A stretch of DNA of 64,000 bases from an uncultured Clostridia bacterium (GTDB lineage Bacteria; Bacillota; Clostridia; Lachnospirales; Anaerotignaceae): assembly GCA_945868505.1 (NCBI GenBank), contig CAMBLO010000002.1:62001-126000 (forward strand), given 5' to 3'. This document shows, piece after piece, positions 23,611-31,273 of this stretch. A program made the translations under genes and the position numbers. The notes under the pieces are model-generated. The model worked only from the letters and a program-made list of their open reading frames with translations. It was not told the DNA's origin and ran no database searches. Numbering within the stretch: the stretch's first letter is position 1; each line of letters opens with the position of its first letter.

Positions 23611-24789
23611 TTATCCTTCGGGAATCCACAGTGCCTGCCCTTCATAGATCATATCCGCATTTTTCAAATCGTTTGCCTCTATGATCTTTGCAATCCCACT
23701 GTTATCTCCATAGAATTTTCTGCTGATATATCCTAAGCTATCCCCGCTTTCCACGATATATTTTTTGTTTGTCACCTTTTCTGCTGTAGGCTCTGTTGTC
23801 TGCCCGTTTTCTGCCTGCTGTACGGCAAAAACGCTTTGCACCTTCACCCCTTCGAAATCTTCTGCCAAAGTCTGATAGGAAGTCTGCATGGCTAAAAGCT
23901 CCGTCTCCACCATCTTTAACCTGTCCAAGCTCTGCATCATAGCCACCCCCATGCAGACGCAAACGGCACAAAGCACACAGCTTACCGCCGCCAGCAGTCG
24001 GTCATGTTCCTTCTTGGCCTGCTTCACTTCCTTCTCCCGCTTCTGCAATACCCGCCGAATCTCCTTCGCCGCATCCATCCGTTCCTCCGCCGAGGGCTTT
24101 CTTCTCTGCCGCTCTCTGCCCTCCGCCTGTTCTGCCGCAAAAATCTCCGCTTCCGCCTGTGGGCTTGTCCCTTCCTGCATCTCCTCTCTGGGGCGGATCA
24201 TGCTGTTTTCCAGCATATATTCCTGCATCTCTCGGTTCCTGTCGTAATATACAAAATACCCTCTGGCCTGTCGCAGCCCTGTTCCGTCCTCATTGTAAAT
24301 ATAAAAGGTGTCCAGCTTGTCCATGGTATCCACCACAAACAGTACCTGCCATTTTTCCTTGAAATATTCTTTATGGAACACCTCGTCCCGGGCCATCAAA
24401 AACGACCCAAAGCTGGGCTGACAATGCACCCAACCTACAATGTTCATCCCTTTAAAATAAGTCTGCATTTGCCCGCCAATATATTCCCATGTCTCTTCGC
24501 TAAAGCATTCTACGCCGTTTTGCTGCACTGTTCCTTTTCCCTGAATTGCCCCGGAAATCACCAGCACATCCTGCCCTTCGACCTCGTAATGCTTCCCAAT
24601 CAGCGCAGCCAGCTTTTCCTTCCCGCCGCCGCTTCTGCCGTATTGATAGAGATATGTATAAACATAATCCTCCACAAAAATCTTCACATGGTTCTCAATG
24701 CTTCCCATCTGCTTCGTCCGGGCAGGCATAGAAAATTCCTTCCCTGCCGTGCCGTATAAATTGCTGTCGCCATCAAAATAGTATTGCAT
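23611..24789 (-). CDS. MPN/JAMM-like, membrane-anchored LysM protein
   Basis: 392 aa from ATG 24789 (AAAGGAGG upstream; a longer frame to 24966 has no such site). Residues 30-190 look like an MPN/JAMM-fold domain: VGWVHCQPS at 118-126 and D135 resemble the H-x-H-P...D metal motif, but the second His is Gln (Q124) and the usual Ser is Met, so catalysis is doubtful. Then a charged linker (200-262), a single membrane segment (about 265-285) and a C-terminal LysM (342-390, YIVESGDSLGYISRKFYG). Basic residues before the membrane segment place the MPN part inside and LysM outside. Ends with its own terminator; neighbour of, but separate from, the phage cluster. Confidence 0.82.
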   Translation of the reverse strand: MQYYFDGDSNLYGTAGKEFSMPARTKQMGSIENHVKIFVEDYVYTYLYQYGRSGGGKEKLAALIGKHYEVEGQDVLVISGAIQGKGTVQQNGVECFSEETWEYIGGQMQTYFKGMNIVGWVHCQPSFGSFLMARDEVFHKEYFKEKWQVLFVVDTMDKLDTFYIYNEDGTGLRQARGYFVYYDRNREMQEYMLENSMIRPREEMQEGTSPQAEAEIFAAEQAEGRERQRRKPSAEERMDAAKEIRRVLQKREKEVKQAKKEHDRLLAAVSCVLCAVCVCMGVAMMQSLDRLKMVETELLAMQTSYQTLAEDFEGVKVQSVFAVQQAENGQTTEPTAEKVTNKKYIVESGDSLGYISRKFYGDNSGIAKIIEANDLKNADMIYEGQALWIPEG

Positions 24790-24924
24790 GCTGCTTCCTC
24801 CTTTTGCGTTGTTCTCGTTGCTCAGACTGAAAATCGTATCTTTCCATTCCTGTCTACAAAGATACCATTTCTTCTTTGCATATCCTGTCAAACGCTGTCG
24901 GCGCAGCCCCTTTTTCATCAGCAA

Positions 24925-24957
24925 AAGCCGCCCTTTTTCGCTGTTGAAAAAGGAGCG
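24925..24957. repeat. Hairpin GCCGCC..GGCGGC-type, upstream of the LysM gene
   Basis: GCCGCCCTTTTT pairs with GAAAAAGGAGCGGC around a 7-nt loop. It could end transcripts coming from the left or right. The wider gene-free stretch 24790-25344 holds this hairpin, the left arm of a 25-bp inverted repeat, a CGCCC/GGGCG hairpin near 25020-25035 and the palindrome at 25195-25221; no gene is supported before 25345. Confidence 0.4.
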
Positions 24958-25194
24958 GCTCGGCAATTTATGTGTAACGTTTTATCTGAAGTTTCTCGGC
25001 TTCGGAAGTTCTCGAAGTGCGCCCAGTCGGGCGAAACTTACGGTTAAACAAACCGACTGCTCGCCCGTTTAGAACTACATCGGCAAAACAAAAAGGCTCT
25101 TTCTTACTTTTTATGCTAAAAAGTAACAAAAACGTATGGTCGCTTGCGCTCCTATATAGGGGATTTCCGCATATCCCCCACACCCCCACAACGG

Positions 25195-25221
25195 TCTAAG
25201 GGGAACAATGTTCCCCTTAGA
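25195..25221. repeat. 27-bp near-perfect palindrome
   Basis: TCTAAGGGGAACA (25195-25207) and TGTTCCCCTTAGA (25209-25221) are complementary with one central base. It could act as a cruciform or transcript-ending stem; no T-run follows. Confidence 0.6.
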
Positions 25222-25285
25222 TATCCCTTCCCCCCAGTGCCTTACGGCAAGGAGAAAAGCGGCGCAGACGAGCCTAAATTTATCA

Positions 25286-25332
25286 TTGACTTTTGAAACG
25301 CAAAATGATAATATAATTATGGGTTTCAAAAG
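25286..25332 (+). promoter_or_regulatory. Promoter of the RHH gene within a 10-bp inverted repeat operator
   Basis: Plus strand TTGACT (25286-25291), 17-bp spacer, TAATAT (25309-25314), with TATAAT 3 bp further on. The arms CTTTTGAAAC (25290-25299) and GTTTCAAAAG (25323-25332) are perfect inverted repeats 33 bp apart centre to centre (three helix turns) and bracket the -10. A dimeric ribbon-helix-helix protein encoded 13 bp downstream is the natural candidate to bind there. Confidence 0.65.
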
Positions 25333-25344
25333 TGAGGTGAAAAT

Positions 25345-25518
25345 ATGCCCGAAAAAAAGAAAATGGGTCGCCCAACCAACAGCCCAAAAACAACGCAATT
25401 TAGTATTCGTTTCGATGAAAAAACATTGGAAATTTTAGATGCTTATTGCAAAAAGAAAAATCTGACACGCCCGCAAGCTGTCAGATACGCTGTTCAGCGA
25501 CTCAAAGAAGAAAAATAA
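25345..25518 (+). CDS. Ribbon-helix-helix (Arc/CopG-type) DNA-binding protein
   Basis: 57 aa. Basic N-terminus MPEKKKMGRPTNSPKT, then TQFSIRFDEKTLEILDAYC (beta strand and first helix) and TRPQAVRYAVQRLKEEK (second helix), the standard RHH fold. Start supported by GAGGTGA at 5-6 bp. Likely a small repressor; the operator-like inverted repeat in its promoter suggests autoregulation. Such proteins are common in mobile elements of gut Firmicutes. Confidence 0.85.
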   Translation: MPEKKKMGRPTNSPKTTQFSIRFDEKTLEILDAYCKKKNLTRPQAVRYAVQRLKEEK

Positions 25519-25520
25519 AA

Positions 25521-25559
25521 GGAGTTTCGCCCGCCCTGAGAAAGCAAAAACGAAACTCC
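25521..25559 (+). terminator. Hairpin after the RHH gene
   Basis: Perfect 9-bp stem GGAGTTTCG (25521-25529)/CGAAACTCC (25551-25559), two bases after the RHH stop codon. Weak T-run, so it may attenuate rather than end transcription into the 80-aa gene. Confidence 0.5.
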
Positions 25560-25643
25560 CACGCACCAAGCAAGGTACGCAAATAGTATAGCACTGCATA
25601 CCTCTGTTTGGCAAATCTAAAAATATAAACGGAGGTTATTTTT

Positions 25644-25886
25644 ATGGAAGAAATCAAACAACAGCTTTATGAACTGCAAAACCTGACCTACCAGCTAGAC
25701 TATATCAATGGTCTGGTCTATATCCTGCGGGAAGCCCTTCGCATCAATGAGGATGTTTTAAATATCCACTATACCATGTCCTCTGCTTATATCAGCAATC
25801 TCATCATGGAATTTGAAGAAAACCTCGATACATTGATGGAAAAAATGTTCCGCTCCTTCTCAAAGCTGCCAAAACAATCCGCCTAA
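25644..25886 (+). CDS. Small 80-aa helical protein of unknown function
   Basis: 80 aa, predicted all-helical, acidic, with regularly spaced Leu/Ile/Tyr (YELQNLTYQLDYINGLVYIL) suggesting a coiled-coil or dimer. GGAGGT 8 bp upstream of the ATG. No recognised domain. Follows the RHH gene in the same direction by 125 bp and lies between the same inverted repeats, so it is probably part of that module. Confidence 0.7.
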   Translation: MEEIKQQLYELQNLTYQLDYINGLVYILREALRINEDVLNIHYTMSSAYISNLIMEFEENLDTLMEKMFRSFSKLPKQSA

Positions 25887-25913
25887 GCCTGCCGGGAGGA
25901 TAGACAGCCGGTT

Positions 25914-25993
25914 CTTCCCTGCCCCCGCGCAGGTGGCCTGTCGGTGGGAATGTATACTCGTATCTCTTTCCCACCGACACCCACCGAGGGAAG
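25914..25993. repeat. Long segmented stem-loop after the 80-aa gene
   Basis: Three nested stems: CTTCCC/GGGAAG, GGTGG/CCACC and the 11-bp perfect GTCGGTGGGAA (25940-25950)/TTCCCACCGAC (25968-25978). The stacked structure is too regular for chance. It could be a structured RNA, a hairpin substrate of a mobile element, or a strong terminator without T-run. Confidence 0.55.
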
Positions 25994-26115
25994 GGGGCAT
26001 CGAAAGCCATCCCTTTGCCTCCATTTTGGCTCGCTTGAGCCCATCTCGAGAACGCCTGAAGCCGAGAAGCTATAAGCTAAAACTTCACATGGGAACCGCC
26101 ATACCAAAACTCCCC

Positions 26116-27696
26116 TTACATCAACGGTGCCAATACCTTCAGCAGCCACCCCTCCAACCGCAGCAGAAGTGTCCCCTTCTTATAATTTTCCAAGGTAATC
26201 TCTTGGCATTTTTCCAGTGTCGCCTGAAAATCCTTCTCAATATTCTCAATTTCATCCACCTGATACAAAAACGCCGCACATTCAAAATGCAAATACAAGC
26301 TTCTGTAATCCAAATTGATGGTGCCCACCACAGCCTTTTCATCATCACTGGTGAAAACCTTCGCGTGAACAAATCCGGGTGTATATTCGTAAATCTTCAC
26401 CCCCGCCTTCAACAGCGCAGGGTAATGGTTCTTCGCCAGAGCAAAGGCAAATTTCTTATCGGGCACATGGGGCAAAATCAGCTTCACATCCACCCCACGT
26501 TTTGCCGCAAAACTCAACGCCGTAATCATCCTCTGGTCGATAATCAGGTATGGTGTCATAATATGCACATAGTCCTCCGCCCGGTTCAGGATATCCATGT
26601 AAACCGTTTCCCCAATCAGCTCGTCATCAAAGGGGCTGTCCCCATAGGGCATCACAAACCCCGCAGCCTGCTGGTCTTTCTCTTCCTTCTCCAGATATTC
26701 CCCATATTCCGCCTGCTTTTCAGAAACGCTCCACATCTGCAAAAACATCATTGTCAACCCCTGCACAGCGTCCCCTTTCAGCATCACTGCCGTATCTTTC
26801 CAATGGCCATATTTCTCCACGCGGTTGATGTATTCATCCCCGATGTTGATGCCCCCCGTGAAGCCTACCTTCCCGTCAATGACAAGAATCTTTCGGTGGT
26901 CACGGTTGTTGTAGTGGGTAGAAAGAATGGGCTGTATGGGCGCAAACATCTTGCACTGAATCCCCTTAGCCTTCAATTCCTCCGGATATTTGTAAGGCAG
27001 ATCAAACATCGCGCAGGTCCCGTCATACATCACCCGCACCTCAACACCTGCCTTCGCCTTTTCTTCCAAAATCTCAAGGATTTTTTCCCACATATACCCT
27101 TCCTTCAGAATAAAATACTCCATAAAGATGAATTTTTCCGCCTTTGCCAGTTCTTCCAGCATGGCTTCAAATTTATCCTCGCCCAAAGGGAAATATTTCA
27201 CCTTGGTATTTTGATAAACAGGAAAATTCCCATTTTTATGTACGTAGCCTGCCAGCTTTGCAGTCCCCATGTCTGCTTCTTCCAATGCCCGCAAAACCTC
27301 GGCATCCTGTTTCACAAAATCCTCCGTCTGCTTGTAAATACTGCTCAGCCGCTTCTCTAGAAACCGATATCCCGGCTGCATTTTTACATACAAATACAAT
27401 GCCCCACCCACCAAAGGCAGCAGCATCGTGATGATGGTCCACATCAGCTTTGTCTCTGGGCTCTCTTCTTTGTTGATGATGATTAGCACAATGCATAGTG
27501 CAAAAACCATGTAGCCCCCAAAAACCATGGGTATGTATTGACCGAAAAAGTTCACCATGCAGAACATCAATAAAATTTGAACGATAAACAGCAGCGCGAT
27601 CACCGCAGTCCGCCCATAAACCACCCGCATAGCACTCTGACGCCCTTTTTGCAAAACCGTATTTTCTTCTAAAATTTTCTTTTCTTCTCTGCTCAT
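26116..27696 (-). CDS. cls: Cardiolipin synthase (phospholipase D family)
   Basis: 526 aa. Two N-terminal membrane helices (about 25-85), then two PLD domains with intact HxKxxxxD motifs: HRKILVID in the first and HAKVFTSD in the second. Joins two phosphatidylglycerols to form cardiolipin at the membrane. Its start overlaps the stop of the alarmone synthetase gene by 4 bp (ATGA), so both are one operon. Confidence 0.93.
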   Translation of the reverse strand: MSREEKKILEENTVLQKGRQSAMRVVYGRTAVIALLFIVQILLMFCMVNFFGQYIPMVFGGYMVFALCIVLIIINKEESPETKLMWTIITMLLPLVGGALYLYVKMQPGYRFLEKRLSSIYKQTEDFVKQDAEVLRALEEADMGTAKLAGYVHKNGNFPVYQNTKVKYFPLGEDKFEAMLEELAKAEKFIFMEYFILKEGYMWEKILEILEEKAKAGVEVRVMYDGTCAMFDLPYKYPEELKAKGIQCKMFAPIQPILSTHYNNRDHRKILVIDGKVGFTGGINIGDEYINRVEKYGHWKDTAVMLKGDAVQGLTMMFLQMWSVSEKQAEYGEYLEKEEKDQQAAGFVMPYGDSPFDDELIGETVYMDILNRAEDYVHIMTPYLIIDQRMITALSFAAKRGVDVKLILPHVPDKKFAFALAKNHYPALLKAGVKIYEYTPGFVHAKVFTSDDEKAVVGTINLDYRSLYLHFECAAFLYQVDEIENIEKDFQATLEKCQEITLENYKKGTLLLRLEGWLLKVLAPLM

Positions 27697-28367
27697 TCTC
27701 TGCTCGCCTCAATCCGATCCCGCAATGCCTGCATCCGCAGATCCAACATACTGCTGGCTTCTGCACATTTACTCAATTCTCTGGAGATCTCTTCCGCATT
27801 CTCAATATTTTTCTTATATTTCAGCTTGTGTTCCAAACTTGCCCAAAAATCCATGGCAATGGTTCTAAACTGCACTTCCACCTTCATGTTTTTCTTTTCA
27901 TTGGATAAAAAGATTGGAATTTCCAAAATCAAATGCAGACTTCTGTATCCATTGGGCTTCGGGTTCACAATATAATCCTTTACCTCTAAAACTCTGATAT
28001 CATCCTGATCTGTCAGCATTTTCGCTGTCATATAAATATCATCAGGGAAAGAACAGATCACCCGGATACCCGCAACATCTGCCAGATTCTCTTCGATCCC
28101 TTTCACACTCATCTCATATCCCTTCCGCTGCATCTTTTCAATGATGCTTTTGGGGGATTTGATCCTGCTCTTGATGGATTCAAAAGGATTGCGGTTGTTT
28201 TTCATAGTAAATTCTGCATTCAAAACATTCAGCTTCGTTTCCACTTCCATCAGCGCACATCTGTATTGCATCATCAGTTCCATAAAAGGTCTTGCTTGCT
28301 GCAGCAGCACCTCAGGAAATTCAGATGTTGTCAATGCTTCCAAATCGAATTCTTTTTTTAATTCCAT
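27693..28367 (-). CDS. Small alarmone synthetase (RelA/SpoT-type GTP pyrophosphokinase)
   Basis: 224 aa, synthetase-only length (RelQ/RelP class). RIKSPKSIIEKMQRKGYEM matches the KSRIKSxxSIxxKxxR block and VNPKPNGYRSLHLI is the conserved GTP-binding YRSLH motif. No HD hydrolase, TGS or ACT domain. Makes (p)ppGpp in response to cell-envelope stress or (as a tetramer) allosteric signals. Translationally coupled to cardiolipin synthase. ATG at 28367 follows AAAGGAGG. Confidence 0.9.
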   Translation of the reverse strand: MELKKEFDLEALTTSEFPEVLLQQARPFMELMMQYRCALMEVETKLNVLNAEFTMKNNRNPFESIKSRIKSPKSIIEKMQRKGYEMSVKGIEENLADVAGIRVICSFPDDIYMTAKMLTDQDDIRVLEVKDYIVNPKPNGYRSLHLILEIPIFLSNEKKNMKVEVQFRTIAMDFWASLEHKLKYKKNIENAEEISRELSKCAEASSMLDLRMQALRDRIEASRE

Positions 28368-28397
28368 CTATTCCGCCTCCTTTTCTATTATGTAAAC

Positions 28398-28426
28398 AGT
28401 ATAGCATATCCCCCGAATCTTGTCTA
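28398..28426 (-). promoter_or_regulatory. Promoter of the alarmone synthetase-cls operon
   Basis: Minus strand: TAGACA (28421-28426), 17-bp spacer, TATACT (28398-28403) preceded by TGC. Confidence 0.75.
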
Positions 28427-28530
28427 TTTTCTGTTTCTCCCCGTTGCCATAAAACCTATTGGCTCCTGCTGCTTCACAGTTTCCCCCGCAGTTCCTCCCC
28501 TTTCCTCATTGCGTAAAATTCCATAATAAA

Positions 28531-29243
28531 TATCCACCGGCAAAGCCGGTGGTTTTAAGAACAACCCTAAAGGGTACTTCACCAGCCACCCCTCAAGGGG
28601 TACGTTTTAAGCTGAAGCTACCAACCGCAAAGAGTATATCGTTTTATTTATTCTAAAATTGATTTAAATGGATCAGTATACTCTTTTAATGCTATTTGGT
28701 CATATATTTAATCTTCATGTTCTTGTTCTCTGATATATTTTGCAATACCTTCCTTGTTGCCTCCGACTGTACTCACATAATATCCTCTACACCAAAAATG
28801 TCGGTTCCCATACTTATACTTCAAATTTGAAAACCTTTCAAATATTATCATAGTACTTTTTCCTTTGAGATACCCCATAAAATCACTTACTCTTTGATTT
28901 GGCGGTATCTCCACCAACTGTGGATGTGATCTGGCATTGCATGCGCCTCTATTATGTTTACATGTTTGCGCTCACATAACTCTCTTAGTATCGCTCCAAT
29001 TTCCTTTTTTAACTTTCCGTAGATTACTTTTCTTCTGTATTTAGGCGCAAACACTATGTGATATTGACATTTCCAACTTGTATGCGCTAAACTGTATGTG
29101 TCATTAGCTTTGTTCTTCATTTCTAATGTCCTCCGTTCTGTTTGGTCTCGGTTGGTAGCCGCTTCCAATATAGCAGAACGGTGTTTTTTTGTATATGCTG
29201 ACACTAAAGTCCGTACATTCCACCTGCATAGCAGGTGGTTTTT
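28531..29243 (-). mobile_element. Decayed IS200/IS605-type insertion sequence
   Basis: The two ends carry the subterminal hairpins typical of the family, both preceded by AAAACC on the minus strand: CCACCTGC/GCAGGTGG (29220-29238, left end, before the transposase) and CCACCGGC/GCCGGTGG (28534-28552, right end). There are no terminal inverted repeats, which fits single-strand transposition. Between the gene and the right end are two more short hairpins (ACCCT/AGGGT and ACCCC/GGGGT). The transposase is frameshifted and no tnpB is present. Confidence 0.82.
28708..29120 (-). pseudogene. IS200 TnpA (Y1 transposase) interrupted by a frameshift
   Basis: ATG at 29120 follows GGAGGACATT. The first frame reads YHIVFAPKYRRK ... 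NIIEAHAMPDHIH with the HUH metal motif, then runs out of frame (HSWWRYRQIKE, stop near 28887). The other frame resumes VEIPPNQRVSDFMGYLKGKS and contains the catalytic Tyr (GYYVSTVGGNKE). At about 28915 one base seems lost where HIHMLVEIPP is expected. HUH and Tyr are thus split, so the enzyme should be inactive unless frameshifting rescues it. Confidence 0.85.
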
Positions 29244-29253
29244 ATTCCTGCAT

Positions 29254-29283
29254 AAAAAAAAGAGACCTCTAAAAGAGGTCTCT
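29254..29283 (-). terminator. Terminator of the acd-etfBA operon
   Basis: 10-bp perfect stem AGAGACCTCT/AGAGGTCTCT (29261-29283) followed on the minus strand by an 8-base T-run. 22 bp after the etfA stop. Confidence 0.93.
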
Positions 29284-29304
29284 TAAAAACTAATTCAGTT
29301 TTCA

Positions 29305-30357
29305 TTAGCTGTTTGCTTTTGCTGCTTTGTATTTTCTTACAGCTTCAGCCAGTTTAGGCAGGATCTGTTTCAGGTCGCCAACGATACCCAGGTCAGCTAC
29401 TTCGAAAATAGGAGCGGATTCGTTTTTGTTGATAGCGATGATCAGTTCAGAGTTTTCCATACCTGCAACGTGCTGGATAGCACCGGAGATACCGCATGCC
29501 ATGTACAGGTCAGGGCGTACTGTTTTACCTGTCTGACCAACCTGTCTGTCTTTTTCAATCCAGCCAGCGTCTACACATGCTCTGGAAGAACCAACTTCTG
29601 CGCCCAGTGCATCTGCAACGTCTCTGATGATGTCGAAGCCCTGAGGACCACCGATACCACGACCACCGGAAACGATCAGTTTCGCTTCTGTCAGGTCAAC
29701 GGATTTCTTATCGGATTTAACAGCTTCCAGAATTTCAACGTTCATGTCTTCTGCTGTGAAGTTTACGTCGAATTTAACCAGTTCGCCTGTTCTTGTTTCG
29801 TCTTTCGCGATCATTTTCATAACGCCAGGACGTACTGTAGCCATCTGAGGTTTTGTTCTGGGACACATCAGAGTAGCCATGATGTTACCGCCGAATGCGG
29901 GACGTGTCATCAGCAGAGCTCTTTCGGGTGTTGCGTTACCCATTTCAGCTTCTTTCGCCAGTTCAGCTTCTGTTTTAGCCATTCTCAGACCTGTTGTATC
30001 GGCAACCAGACCAGTTTTTACACGGCTAGCTACACGAGGAGCAACGTCACGACCGATGGAAGAAGCACCAAACAGCATGATTTCGGGATCAAATGCTTTG
30101 ATAACTTCTGTTACAGCTTTTGTGTAGGGTTCTGTTACATAGTTTTCCAGCATGGGATCGTCAACCAGGATAACTTTGTCAGCGCCATAGTGGAAGATTT
30201 TTGCAACTTCGCCTTCGATGTTGTGACCCAGCAGCACTGCTACTACGTCATCTTTCAGATCTTCTTTCAGTCTTGTAGCTTCACCAACAAGTTCCAGACC
30301 TACGTTCTGAACCTTGCCGTATCTCTGTTCCATTACTACGAAAATACCTTTACTCAT
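29305..30357 (-). CDS. etfA: Electron transfer flavoprotein alpha subunit
   Basis: 350 aa. N-terminal domain I (1-190) and the C-terminal FAD-binding domain with GGRGIGGPQGF, SRACVDAGW and QVGQTGKTVRPDLYMACGISGAIQH. Forms the EtfAB heterodimer that passes electrons between NADH (and possibly ferredoxin) and the acyl-CoA dehydrogenase encoded upstream. Codon use is extremely biased, as in tuf and rpoB, which indicates very high expression. Last gene of the operon. Confidence 0.97.
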   Translation of the reverse strand: MSKGIFVVMEQRYGKVQNVGLELVGEATRLKEDLKDDVVAVLLGHNIEGEVAKIFHYGADKVILVDDPMLENYVTEPYTKAVTEVIKAFDPEIMLFGASSIGRDVAPRVASRVKTGLVADTTGLRMAKTEAELAKEAEMGNATPERALLMTRPAFGGNIMATLMCPRTKPQMATVRPGVMKMIAKDETRTGELVKFDVNFTAEDMNVEILEAVKSDKKSVDLTEAKLIVSGGRGIGGPQGFDIIRDVADALGAEVGSSRACVDAGWIEKDRQVGQTGKTVRPDLYMACGISGAIQHVAGMENSELIIAINKNESAPIFEVADLGIVGDLKQILPKLAEAVRKYKAAKANS

Positions 30358-30414
30358 TGTAGGGTTTCCTCCTTATATTTCAAATTTTAGTATCCGATTC
30401 GTCGTCTAATAAGA

Positions 30415-31206
30415 TTAGATGATGAATTTAGCTTCCAGTTTGTCCATGATAGCTTTAACAGCTTCGTCTGCAGACAGACCTTCCAGAATTGTACCAGCGC
30501 CTTTAACTTCTTTAGTGAAGGACTGATATACGTTTGTAGGGGAACCCTTCAGACCGATCATATCCAGTTCCAGGTCGTTTTTCAGTTCTTCGAAGCCCAG
30601 AACTTTAATTTCTTTTTCGTAAGCTTCAACGATACCTCTTACGGACATGTATCTGGGTGTAGCCAGTTCAGCGATTGCTGTCAGCAGGCAAGGTGTTTTG
30701 ATTTTGATGATGTGGTAACCATCTTCGTACTGTCTCTTAACTACTACGTAGTCAGCTGTAGCTTCTTTTACTTCTTCTACGTAAGAAACCTGAGGCAGGT
30801 GCAGTTTTTCAGCGATCTGGGGACCAACCTGAGCTGTGTCACCGTCGATAGCCTGACGGCCTGTGATGATCAGATCATAGCCAATGTTTTTCAGAGCTGC
30901 TGCGATAATGCCGGATGTAGCATATGTATCGGAACCACCGAATTCTCTAGCGGATACCAGATAAGCTTCATCACAACCCATAGCCAGAGCTTCTCTCAGT
31001 GCAACGTCAGCCTGAGGGGGGCCCATGGAAACTACTGTTACTGTGCCGCCCAGCTGTTCTCTCAGCTGCAGAGCTGCTTCGATACCTGTTTTGTCATCGT
31101 GGTTGATGATAGAGGGAACACCGTCACGGATCAGTGTGCCTGTCTTAGGATCGATTTTAACTTCTACTGTATCGGGTACCTGTTTAATACATACAACGAT
31201 TTTCAT
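30415..31206 (-). CDS. etfB: Electron transfer flavoprotein beta subunit
   Basis: 263 aa. Starts KIVVCIKQVPDTVEVKIDP, the standard EtfB N-terminus, and has the GRQAIDGDTAQVGPQIAEKL AMP/FAD-binding segment. Whether it belongs to the electron-bifurcating group cannot be decided by eye. GGAAGGAG precedes the ATG. Between acd and etfA with short spacers. Confidence 0.97.
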   Translation of the reverse strand: MKIVVCIKQVPDTVEVKIDPKTGTLIRDGVPSIINHDDKTGIEAALQLREQLGGTVTVVSMGPPQADVALREALAMGCDEAYLVSAREFGGSDTYATSGIIAAALKNIGYDLIITGRQAIDGDTAQVGPQIAEKLHLPQVSYVEEVKEATADYVVVKRQYEDGYHIIKIKTPCLLTAIAELATPRYMSVRGIVEAYEKEIKVLGFEELKNDLELDMIGLKGSPTNVYQSFTKEVKGAGTILEGLSADEAVKAIMDKLEAKFII

Positions 31207-31273
31207 TATAGTTGTTCTCCTTCCAAATTTTTAGTAATAAGCTTTTTTCAAAATGAACTCTTAACTCTCAAGA

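Larger units (their letters stand above)
24993..26068. repeat. Imperfect 25-bp inverted repeats flanking a small two-gene module
   Basis: Left arm 24993-25017 (TTCTCGGCTTCGGAAGTTCT...) and right arm 26044-26068 on the other strand match at 20 of 25 positions, including the first 11. Between them are the ribbon-helix-helix gene, the 80-aa gene and several strong palindromes. This resembles the ends of a small mobile or remnant element; no transposase is inside. Confidence 0.5.

Noticed and set aside
24968..25189. 73-codon minus-strand frame next to the inverted repeat
   Set aside because: It has no convincing start signal and consists of palindromic intergenic sequence.
28441..28624. Repeated short hairpins that might suggest a CRISPR array
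   Set aside because: The arms differ in sequence and spacing, and they fit the end structures of an IS200-type element.
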